From the NCBI GenBank assembly GCA_963681505.1, contig OY811993.1, positions 2,514,992 to 2,578,991 of the forward strand: DNA of 64,000 nt, written 5' to 3'. Of this stretch, positions 46,068 through 55,188 are shown in pieces. The position numbers and the translations under genes are program-made. The notes under the pieces were generated by a model. The model was not told the origin of the DNA. It was given only the letters and a program-made list of their open reading frames with translations, and did not search any database. Origin of the DNA: Eunapius fragilis. Lineage: Eukaryota; Porifera; Demospongiae; Spongillida; Spongillidae. Every line of letters begins with the position of its first letter. The stretch's first letter is position 1.

Positions 46068-46090
46068 GCAATAATAATAATAATAATAAT
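46068..46090 (+). repeat. (AAT)n tract before the second RT copy
   Basis: A tract of seven AAT units ends exactly where similarity to the RT coding region starts, suggesting that a second copy inserted next to, or into, an existing tail. Confidence 0.6.
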
Positions 46091-46510
46091 CCAACCCCTG
46101 CAGCTGGGTGTGGCCTGTAATGGAGGGGCAGAGAAGATCGCCCATGCTCTCAGGGGATGCATTCAGGAGCACTGGATGGATGAGGACTTTGTTGTACTTA
46201 AGGTAGACATGAGGAATGCCTTTAATATGGTCTCCAGACATGCAAGCTGTCCTTGATGAGTGTGCTACATTTTTCCCTGAGTTGCTATCTTGGGTGTCTT
46301 AGTGGTATGGGACCTATCCTATGCTATGGCACCCTCTTGGCCTGATCAGCTCCGAGTCAGGAGTGCAGCAAGGTGACCCTTTAGGACCCCCTTGCTTTTT
46401 GCATTAGTCCTCCAGAAGTTGGTATTCAGCCTGGACACAGTCTATGATGAGTGTGCTTAAATCCTTCTTCAAACTTGGTACCCCGACGATGGAGCCTTGG
46501 CTGGCACCCG
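46091..46510 (+). pseudogene. 5'-truncated second copy of the RT element
   Basis: The frame starts inside the RT (LQLGVACNGGAEKIAHALRG). It continues with VVLKVDMRNAFNMVSRH and, after a frameshift at ~46245, FFPELLSWVS. Then comes SGVQQGDPLGP, the block that the first copy has lost, and WYPDDGALAG (Y-P-D-D in place of Y-L-D-D). Stops and a 1-nt deletion show it is dead. It ends near 46510. Confidence 0.65.
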
Positions 46511-46544
46511 CCCATCTGTACTGCGTGCCCTGCATCTGATTATT

Positions 46545-46835
46545 GAACACCTCACACACTTGGCATGGCCTCTGTAGGAGGGTGCAAGAGATACAAATGT
46601 GAGGCTATACTGCAGTAAGACTCAGGAGTGCTTGTACTAACTGCTTTGGAACCTAACATCCTGTATGAAAATCAGGGCCCCTATTAGCCACGGTCCACTT
46701 TGGTGATGTCAGCCATCTTAACCTCACACACTTGGTAGGACACAACAGATACAAATGTGAGACTATACTGCAGTACGACCCAGGAGTGCTTGTACCAACT
46801 GCTTAAGTACCTAACATCCAGTTTGAAACATCAAG
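46545..46835 (+). repeat. ~175-bp duplicated units, the last one split by CACTA-2
   Basis: The unit holds cacttggcatggcctctgta, gatacaaatgtgaggctata and ctgcagtaagactcaggagt. A full copy runs about 46549-46725. A second begins at ~46726 and is interrupted at 46835 by CACTA-2; it resumes at 54482, where a further copy follows. The first copy therefore shows what the empty site looked like. Confidence 0.75.
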
Positions 46836-47060
46836 CACTGCGTGACATAGTACCGTATGCAGAGATTGCAGAGGTCTGCCCACGTTAACGTATGCAGATA
46901 CGTATGCAGACATGCGCGTAAGCAGACCGATATCCTGACTCGTATCAAAATATACACATACCATGTCAGTATGATGAGCAGTATGCAGATGGGTATGAAG
47001 GTGGTTTAGCATTAAACAAGTATTCGGCGCGTATCAACCCCCCTCGGAAACGCGCGTGTG
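46836..47060 (+). repeat. CACTA-2 left TIR and subterminal TATGCAGA repeats
   Basis: The 27-bp TIR is 46836-46862. cgtatgcaga or close variants follow at about 46888, 46905 and 46979. Confidence 0.8.
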
Positions 47061-47298
47061 CAGTATAAACCCGTAAATTACAATAGTGCGCAGTAATAGG
47101 AATATACAAGTACCTACGTAAGTTGGGCCGAGGTAAATAAATGCAATTAAGCGGCACCTAAATTAGTAAATATAAAGCAGAGCAGCGCCGGAGGTGGAAG
47201 AAACACCCAATTCCTTTCCAGCCGGGGGTATGTATGGATGTGCTCCATAATCATCGCAAGCAGTACGTAAGTGTGCGTGTGTGTGTGGGGGGGGGGGG

Positions 47299-48870
47299 TG
47301 AGGTGTTCTCTGTGATGAGCTGATAGTGTGTGTAGGTTGGGGTGAGTTGAGCTTGTGCGGTAGTCGTGTCTGTTCCATGGTTTGTGTGCTCCCATTAAGG
47401 TCTGGACACTTTCTAATTAGAATATCAAGCTGGCCATTGGACGGCTGGCATTGTCCATTGGATGAGGTGTTCTCTGTGATGAGCTGATAGTGTGTGTATG
47501 TTGAGGTGAGTTGAGCTTGTGCGGTTGTCGTGTCTGTTCCATGGTTTGTGTGCTCCCCTTAAGAATATCAAGCTGGCCTTTGGACGGCTGGCATTGTCCA
47601 TCTAGTGAGGTGTTCTCTGTGATGCGCTGATATTGTGTGTATGTTGGGGTGAGTTGAGCTTGTGCAGTTGTCGTGTCTGTTCCATGGTTTGTGTGCTCCC
47701 ATCAAGGTCTGGACACTTACTAATTAGAATATCAAGCTGGCCATTGGACGGCTGGCATTGTCCATCAAGTGAGGTGTTCTCTGTGATGAGCTGATGGTGT
47801 GTGTCGGTTGGGGTGAGTTGAGCTTGTGCGGTTGTCGTGTCTGTTCCATGGTTTGTGTGCTCCCATTAAGGTCTGAGCACTTTCTAATTAGAATATCAAG
47901 CTGGCCTTTGGACGGCTGGCATTGGGCATTGGGTGAGGTGTTGTCTGTGATGAGCTGATAGTGTGTGTAGGTTGGGGTGAGTTGAGCTTGTGCGGTTGTC
48001 GTGTCTGTTCCATGGTTTGTGTGCTCCCATCAAGGTCTGGGCACTTAATATCAAGCTGGCCTTTGGACGGCTGGCATATTCCATTGGGTGAGGTGTTCTC
48101 TGTGATGAGCTGATGGTGTGTGTCGGTTGGAGTGAGTTGAGCTTGTGCGGTTGTCGTGTCTGTTCCATGGTTTGTGTGCTCCCCTTAAGGTCTGGGCACT
48201 TTCTAATTAGAATATCAAGCTGGCCTTTGGACGGCTGGCATTGTCCATTGGATGAGGTGTTGTCTGTGATGAGCTGATAGTGTGTGTAGGTTGGGGTGAG
48301 TTGAGCTTGTGCGGTTGTCGTGTCTGTTCCATGGTTTGTGTGCTCCCCTTAAGGTCTGGGCACTTTCTAATTAGAATATCAAGCTGGCCTTTGGACGGCT
48401 GGCATTGGGCATTGGGTAAGGTGTTGTCTGTGATGAGCTGATAGTGTGTGTAGGTTGGGGTGAGTTGAGCTTGTGCGGTTGTCGTGTCTGTTCCATGGAT
48501 TGTGTGCTCCCCTTAAGGTCTGGGCACTTTCTAATTAGAATATCAAGCTGGCCATTGGACGGCTGGCATTGGGCATTAGGTGAGGTGTTCTCTGTGATGA
48601 GCTGATAGTGTTTGTAGGTTGGGGTGAGTTGAGCTTGTGCGGTTGTCGTGTCTGTTCCATGGTTTGTGTGCTCCCATCAAGGTCTGGGCACTTTCTTATT
48701 AGAATATCAAGCTGGCCTTTGGACGGCTGGCATTGGGCATTGGGTGAGGTGTTGTCTGTGATGAGCTGATAGTGTGTGTAGGTTGGGGTGAGTTGAGCTT
48801 GTGCGGTTGTCGTGTCTGTTCCATGGTTTGTGTGCTCCATTAAGGTCTGGACACTTACTAATTAGAATAT
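47299..48870 (+). repeat. ~164-bp satellite array, about 10 copies, inside CACTA-2
   Basis: tgaggtgttctctgtgatga recurs at 47299, 47463, 47605, 47770, 47934, 48089, 48253, 48417, 48581 and 48746, giving units of 143-165 bp; two shorter units lack the ctaattag block. Most units contain ctaattagaatatc, which on the TNP2 strand reads GATATTCTAATTAG, the same 14 bases as in the CACTA-1 satellite. Minus-strand frames through the array (THTISSSQRTPHP-like) stay open because of the repeat and are not called as a gene. Confidence 0.9.
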
Positions 48871-49714
48871 GTTTTGGTAATTTTGTGGTGTTTTGGTTGT
48901 CATTGAATTAGAATATCACTTGGATGCTGATGTGGCTGTAGACTGCCCTTCTGGTGGAGCACTGACAGTGACCATGCCCAAAGAGTATGCGAATGTGAGC
49001 ATTGTCTAACATCAGGTTTGTTTTGTATCCATGGTGTTTTGGTTGTCATTGAATTAGATCACCTGATGCTGATGTAGCTTTACACTGCCCTTCTGTAGTT
49101 GTCATCTCTGTGACCAAGCTCCTGCTCTTTGACGAAACCCAGAGTAGGAACCAGTCAATTGAAAAACGATCTGGAAAGGCACTGCTATAATACGGCTGGG
49201 AAAGTTTCACAAGTATTGCAAGCCACTTCATATTTTTTGAACTGTACAAGTGGTTGAATTTATTTGTGACTTACAGCTAATACATGTGGTTGTCTTTGTT
49301 AAAACTTTTATATGTGATGTTCTGCAAGACTTGTTGTGACAGGCAGAATGTGAATTATGGAATTCATTGCCATGGTTTTCTTAAGCAAATGCCACCTGCT
49401 GTCTGGGATTGTTGTTTACATGTGGTAGGACATATGTCCATTAACAATGAATAGTGAATGGCAGAGTTTGCCTCTCCAGTTAGGATAACCATATCACAAC
49501 ACACTTTCTGATAAACATAATTGGTGATTGAAGACGCCCAAAACAGGACACATCAATTAATCTTCAGGGATCCCTAAAATTGTCATCATTCACATCAAAA
49601 GAGTGATATTGTGTATATACGTTAGAAAGTGTGTGCTTGTGTGCATGTATATACCTTTAGAGACAAAACGAATGCATATTACAATGCAATGTTAATGTAT
49701 ATATGTCAAGAAAG
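48871..49714. other. CACTA-2 spacer with a diverged direct repeat
   Basis: ttttggttgtcattgaatta followed by gatgctgatgt(gg/ag)ct and cactgcccttctg appears twice (about 48890-48957 and 49030-49096). The remainder up to the TNP2 stop is AT-rich without a recognisable frame and should contain the TNP2 3' untranslated region. Confidence 0.5.
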
Positions 49715-52690
49715 TTAAAGATTCACCATTCTGTGTACTGGAGCAGATAAGATTACAGTTTGTTCTATTCCATCTACTTTGGCAACTGTTGTAACTGTAG
49801 CTGCTTTGCATTGGATCTGATAGAGTGATATATAGTTTGGTTGACTGCTTTGCAATGTGCTCCAGAGATCAACAGTATCACCAAGAGCTTTTTGTTGATT
49901 TCCTGGAAGAACCTGAAACCACTTTACACATGCAAGAATGTGTTCTGATTTATGTAGATTATAAGCTGAGTTTTTGATGTAGCATTCGATGGAACATAAT
50001 TGTTTTATATTAGGAAAAACTGAAGTATTGAATGCATATGCGCAATGGGATCTCTTGCTCATTGATGACGAAGAGCTATAGTGTTCATTTGTACTGTACA
50101 TTTCTACATCTGAACATCTTATATACAAGCGAGATACTTGCATTGTAGTTGTGTTAGGATAAAATGATTTGTACTTTGTTTTTACTTCTTCAAATTGTGA
50201 ATCAGTAAATGCCCCTTCATAAACTTGTCCACACAGTTTGTCCTTTTCGTGTGCTGAGTATGATACTCTTACATCTCTCTCCAACCCATATCTCTGTGCT
50301 AGTATGGTTTCATATGAAGTTGCATCAAATATCTGTAGTTTGAGTGATCCTGTACTCTTCTGCAGTTGAGAACCAATAACAGATAAAATCCTCTCCTTTG
50401 TGATGTCTTCAAATGTTGAACCAAATAGATATTTTTCAAGAGTTTGCTGGAGTAAGAATTTCCTCATTACCTGCACATTAATTACATGATTGTTTGTTGA
50501 ATATGATCCAAGTATGCCATTGTATCTCTCATAAGGAAAGCACCAAAATGAATAGATAGGGCCAAAGTTCAGTATTGTTTCAGCAAGGTGGCAATGTAAA
50601 TGCATATTAATTGTACAACTATCTGGTCCATGCAGCATTTGAAAGGAGTTGTTGAATTCCAACAATAGCTGGTGCAGGAGTTTGACATCCTCTGCAGTAA
50701 TGACTCTACAACAAACAATTGAACATGCTTTTACAAAATGTTCCCACATTTTTAACTCTTCTGATGGTAAAATGTCATTCAAAGCATACATTGAGTAAAT
50801 TAGTGTCCAGTTTTTCCACTCATCAGCTGTGAAATCCTTAAAATTGGAAGATATTTTGGAAGGTATTCTACCAATATCAGGTGGTGGGTTTATTGAATTT
50901 ACTCTATCTTGAATGATTACTAAATCACTTGTGGTAATAAGATTTTCTTTTTGCCACACTTCCATGACATGTTTACTGGTTCCCAGAAATAAATTATGCA
51001 TGGGGTCGATTGCGCAATGCTTAATAATGTCTAAGTAAGGCAGATCTAGTAAAACAGAATATCTCAGACCATGCAAGCTCTCGAAATGTTTTCTTTCCAC
51101 TTTATTTGTGCACTTAAGATATTCTTGAGCACGCATTCTGTGCACTTGATTAGTGCGTTTAGGCCACAAATCTGCATCAAAACCACTGTAATCAGTTTTG
51201 TCTTCTTTTCTTTTAAAGTCTTTTAAACATTTATTGCAAGCTTTAGTAGCACTATGACCTACAAATCCACAGACTTTACGAGATGCTGGTATGTCGCAAG
51301 AGGTTGCCAATAATCTGGCTCGAACAAATACCTTTCCACCAATTGCATCAGGTGAATAAAATTGGACACCATTTTCTAGTTGCAAAAGCTCTTGAATCAG
51401 AGGTGTTAAATATGAATTTAAAATTAATTTTGGCTCTTTGGGACCAGGAATTAATCCCACTAACATAGTGTTTTGTTCTTTGTATCTAAGCTCTCTTGGT
51501 AAATTTAAGATCGACAAATATATGGCTCCTAACGAATAATTACCATGCTTGAACGGATTAAACCAATCAACATTCAGCATAAAGCCTATTGCAGGATTTC
51601 TTATATCTCCACAAAACTCTGTTTGGAATGCTTTCCACAGTTTTCCATCAAATATGTCTGTTAGAACTCCATTAGTGCTTCTGTGGCCATGACTGTAGTT
51701 TATTAGATCCAAAAACTTTGGCATTTTTAACCTATCAGCCAATGATTCAATGACACTTTTATAGCAGAATACTTTTTTAGGCACTAACTTTGTCTTCCCA
51801 GAAGTCTGCTTAACTTCTTTCATTAAAAGCTGGCCACAAGGAGTCCGAAATCGTTTTTGGCGATGATTAGGAAACTCAACAAATCTGCATTTCTTAGAAC
51901 ACATCACTCCTCTAACATTTTCAATGCAATCCGCAACAGTATATAGGGAATGACATTTGCTGCATATAATAAACTGTTTAAAGTTATCATTTATGCTCAA
52001 TGTTCTCATAGCAGAAGCTAGTGTTAAAGGAATGCCAAACTGAGCATCTGGGCTATCTTTCAGCAGAAGTTTAATCAATACATTCAAAAATTTCAATAAA
52101 ATTTTCACTGCATTGTCTGCAACCTTACATATGCTCTTCCATATCAGAACAAATAGTAATATGTACTGCAGAACATACAATGAGTTGGGATTATCCGTCA
52201 CTGGAGGTTGTTGTGTGGTGTGTACATGGCCCTCAGAACCAATAAATATATCTTCAGTTTCTTCTGTGGTTTCCATGTCACTCTGAATGTCATTAGACAA
52301 ACTATGACCTTCCACTTCAACTAAATCCTTTATGAAAAAAATTGGTTTGGTTGGTTAGAGGTACCTCACAAAACTAATTCATGCATGAATTATTATTATT
52401 AGATTGTGATTTCTTACCTGTAAAGTGTCTTGACCCAGTGTATCTGATTCTGACGAAGACAGATCAGAAGATGAATAATCATTTTTAGAGTCATCAAAGG
52501 CACTTGTATCCATACTGACACTAAATGTGTCAGCCTCGCATTCATTAGCCTGCTGATGAGGAGCTGCTGTTTTTTTCTGCCACTGCCCTGTCTCGAAAGA
52601 GTAGAATTGTTGCCTATGCAAGTAGTATGCGGAGCGACAAAGACGAACTCCGCAATGGGGACAAAGCTTTCTTTTTGTCGGCGCTTGCAT
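49715..52690 (-). CDS. CACTA-2 TNP2-type transposase, intact, two exons (961 aa)
   Basis: Exon 1 is 52690-52418 and exon 2 is 52327-49715, joined in phase 0 across a GT-AG intron; the frame is open for 961 residues. The start (MQAPTKRKLCPHCGVRLCRS) gives the same N-terminal C-P-H-C zinc motif as CACTA-1, followed by a Ser/Asp-rich stretch. A hydrophobic segment and a Cys pair (FIICSKCHSLYTV) follow. The core has FMLNVDWFNPFKHGNYSLGA, MLVGLIPGPKEPKLILN, CDIPASRKVCGFVGH and CAIDPMHNLFLGTSKHVMEV. Spacing matches CACTA-1 throughout, but the two proteins are clearly diverged, so they belong to separate subfamilies. No disrupting change is visible. Confidence 0.85.
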
Positions 52691-52842
52691 TTAAAACGCT
52701 TTTGAAAAGTATATGGGGAAGAAAAAAACGTGATTCATGTAAATTGTCATATGCACTGGCGCGGACCGAAATCGCATGCGCTGACAGAGCAGCTGCACAG
52801 CTATTTGCAAACTAGGTCAAGGCGATATCGATAAGGTGTACA
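52691..52842. promoter_or_regulatory. Head-to-head intergenic promoter of CACTA-2 (152 bp)
   Basis: This lies between the TNP2 start (52690, minus) and the accessory gene start (52843, plus), almost the same length as the 150 bp in CACTA-1. It contains the palindrome CGCATGCG at 52773-52780, resembling an NRF1 site, and an E-box cagctg (52791-52796). No TATA box is clear. The sequence is not obviously similar to the CACTA-1 promoter. Confidence 0.45.
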
Positions 52843-54103
52843 ATGGCTGGAACGTTTTATGGTGCTGTTACAACCCCTAGCCGAAGTACATCGAGACCGA
52901 GAGGCAGAACAATTCAGCTTACACCTGCCCACTCACCGCGACCTGGAGCTGACGACGATGCCAATGGACAGCTGCAGCCGTCGATAGCAGATGTCATGAA
53001 GATTGTGGAGACGCAACAGAACGAGATTGAAAAGCTCAGACGGCTAACTGAAGACCAAAACGAGAAGATGGGGACATTAGTAAAAACTCTTGAGGCTGCT
53101 CAGTCACGATCGACGGGACCATCCGCAGAGACCAGGAGTAAAGCTGTACCAAAGGATGCGTTGGTTAGTCCCTTATGCCGTATGATTATAATTGTAAAAC
53201 ATGCACCCTTGAATAAAAGGATAAGGTGAAACTGTTGTACTCCGCAATGGGAGACGACCATCAATTTGAATTCACTGAAAGGTTCGTCATATTTTGCTGT
53301 AAGACATATCCAGGCATTAACATCTTGCCTCGAAAATTAACCTTCAGGGCTGACAGTCCGCATAATAGAAGAATATTTTTGGAAATTAAGAAAGAGATGA
53401 GTGTCGACGGAACAGTATCGCTCCGTACTGCGCACCGTGAGTTTCAAAGTTCATGTGGCTGCCTGCATTCCGTTATTTTGTCTTTAAGGAGCTGTCCATA
53501 GGCACTTTGAAAGCTTGAAGCGTGCTAATATTGAAGAAAACGCAGTAGGGGACGCACTACAGAAAGTGAAAAAGGATCGTCTGAAGCGAAAAAAAGCAGC
53601 GCGAACTCACAGAGTAAGCCTACAGATGCATATATTGTATGTTTTCAGTGATTAGCACTAATCATAAACTGTGTGTTTAGCTTTTTGAAAAACGAAGAGC
53701 GATGGTACGGCCGAACGAGCACCCCCTGTGGGATAAAGTAACAATTCAGTTCATGACTGACGAGAGCGATCAAAGTGGGGACGACACCATCGTCAGACAT
53801 CAGCTTCCTTGGAGGTCTGACAGTAAGTTTGCCGCAACATCTGTAACTTTTAAATACACTAGTATTTCAGTGCTAAATGCATTCATTGCAAAATTGGACG
53901 AACGGCACGAGAAAAACCGTGGCTCGTGTTGGGTGGAGGGGAAAAGAAGAGCGACCGGATCCCCTTCAAAACGGCCTCCACCAGAAGGATGCCCACCTGC
54001 CTTCGTCAAAACTGTCCTCCTACCTGCATTGGAAGTGCCGGCTGCAGCGGCTGAAGCAGAAATAGAGCAGGATGACTCGGATTTTAATCCCAATGACTTT
54101 TAG
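52843..54103 (+). CDS. CACTA-2 accessory gene, six exons, intact (321 aa)
   Basis: Exons: 52843-53163, 53226-53281, 53348-53436, 53489-53613, 53681-53822 and 53871-54103. All introns are GT-AG and the joined 966-nt frame is open. The N-terminus is basic with TPSRSTSRPRGRT (compare MSSPFVTPSR in CACTA-1). A coiled coil follows (IVETQQNEIEKLRRLTEDQN). The middle is highly basic (ALQKVKKDRLKRKKAARTHR). The C-terminus has HQLPWRSDMLNAFIAKLDER, matching the conserved LxWRS...LD block. It lacks an enzyme motif. By analogy with TNPA of maize En/Spm it could bind the subterminal repeats, but no homology to TNPA is visible. It is divergent to TNP2 over a 152-bp gap. Confidence 0.7.
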
Positions 54104-54235
54104 TATGCAGGCAGTGTGCGAAACTCAACTATATTAGTGTTAATAATACTTCTTTTAAAACTACAGCAGTTATTATGAGTTATGGAAAGGTTTGGGGGTG
54201 GTTTGCACGGAGATGTGCGGAATGGTGTACTGAGT

Positions 54236-54481
54236 GTGAAGTGCGATATACAGACTCGTATCGACTTAGTCTGCATACTACCCGCTATAGTATGCAGATC
54301 GGTGACGAATATTATGCAGACTATCTGCATACTATTCGTATAGCCGAAGTGTCCATTTCAGGTGTTATGCAGACACTGCATATTAGACGTATTAATAACT
54401 GCATACGGCACAAATGCTGACGCGTGTCGACCAATATCGATTCAATATCGGGTACTGCATACGGTAGGGTCTTTCGCAGTG
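54236..54481 (-). repeat. CACTA-2 right TIR and subterminal TATGCAGA repeats
   Basis: The TIR is 54455-54481. The motif in either orientation (agtatgcagatc, tctgcatac, tatgcagaca) recurs at least seven times from 54270 to 54465. Confidence 0.8.
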
Positions 54482-54620
54482 AAGGTCCCTACTAGCCAAA
54501 GTTCATCTATAGGTGTTGACCTCACATACTTGGCATGGCCTCTGTAGGAGAACACAACAGATACAAATGTGAGGCTATACTGCAGTAAGACTCAGGAGTG
54601 CTTACACAAATTGCTCTATT
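54482..54620 (+). repeat. Continuation of the ~175-bp duplicated unit after CACTA-2
   Basis: aaggtccctactagccaaag continues the unit interrupted at 46835. cttggcatggcctctgtagg then begins the next copy, which ends near 54605. Confidence 0.7.
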
Positions 54621-55188
54621 GTACTTCATTTGGAATTTGATTTTTCAGGCTGTGTTTACTTGTGAGTTCCCATCTTTACCTCTGTAATTTCACTCCAATA
54701 AACTTTGATGAACACGCACAGTAATGAGATTGCGGTTCTTCTGATGGCTCTTAGCTATGTCCCAGTTGGCTTATAAAACACTTGCAACGTCAGGTTGTGT
54801 TTGGTGCGCAAAACAACGCGCACGCCGCTTTAATTTTATGCGCTGTGGAAACCGCTGGAATGTGCGGCTTAGGAATGTGCGGCTAACTTCTACGCGGTGG
54901 TCCATTAAGAGCTTTCTAATTTTATGCCGCATTGTATATCGCAGCATACGATCGTGAACTGAAAACCACTAAACTGGTCCCTAACTATACCATCTTTACA
55001 TTCGACAACTATAATTGATATCATTACGTGCATGCACACTGCAATATGTAATTAAGGAAATGCGCGACCGGCCGAGGTATTGAATACGTACTTAATGGAA
55101 TACTAGGAGTAAGTACATTATTTATGCAATCGTAGCTAGGGGTGTGTATAGTTCAATTGCAGTAACTTCAGCGGATATCAAAGCTGTC
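54621..55188. other. No recognised gene
   Basis: This is downstream of the decarboxylase-like gene (on its 3' side). A plus-strand polyadenylation-like aataaa occurs at 54699. Short gcgcac/gcggct motifs near 54808-54900 recur loosely. Nothing else is recognised. Confidence 0.4.

Larger units (their letters stand above)
46836..54481 (-). mobile_element. CACTA/EnSpm element 2 (7646 bp), with TSD 'aag'
   Basis: The left end is CACTGCG, eight variable bases, TACCGTATGCAG. The right end read inward is identical in the CACTGCG and TACCGTATGCAG blocks with the same spacing. The triplet aag flanks it on both sides (46833-46835 and 54482-54484). The neighbouring duplicated unit supplies the empty site. 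From the right end inward: an intact six-exon accessory gene is divergent to an intact TNP2 gene, then a 164-bp satellite, then the left terminus. Subterminal zones repeat TATGCAGA/TCTGCATA. With both genes open, this is a candidate autonomous element. Confidence 0.9.

Noticed and set aside
47896..48840. Minus-strand frames of ~100 residues in the 164-bp array
   Set aside because: They follow the repeat, shift frame between units and have no motif.
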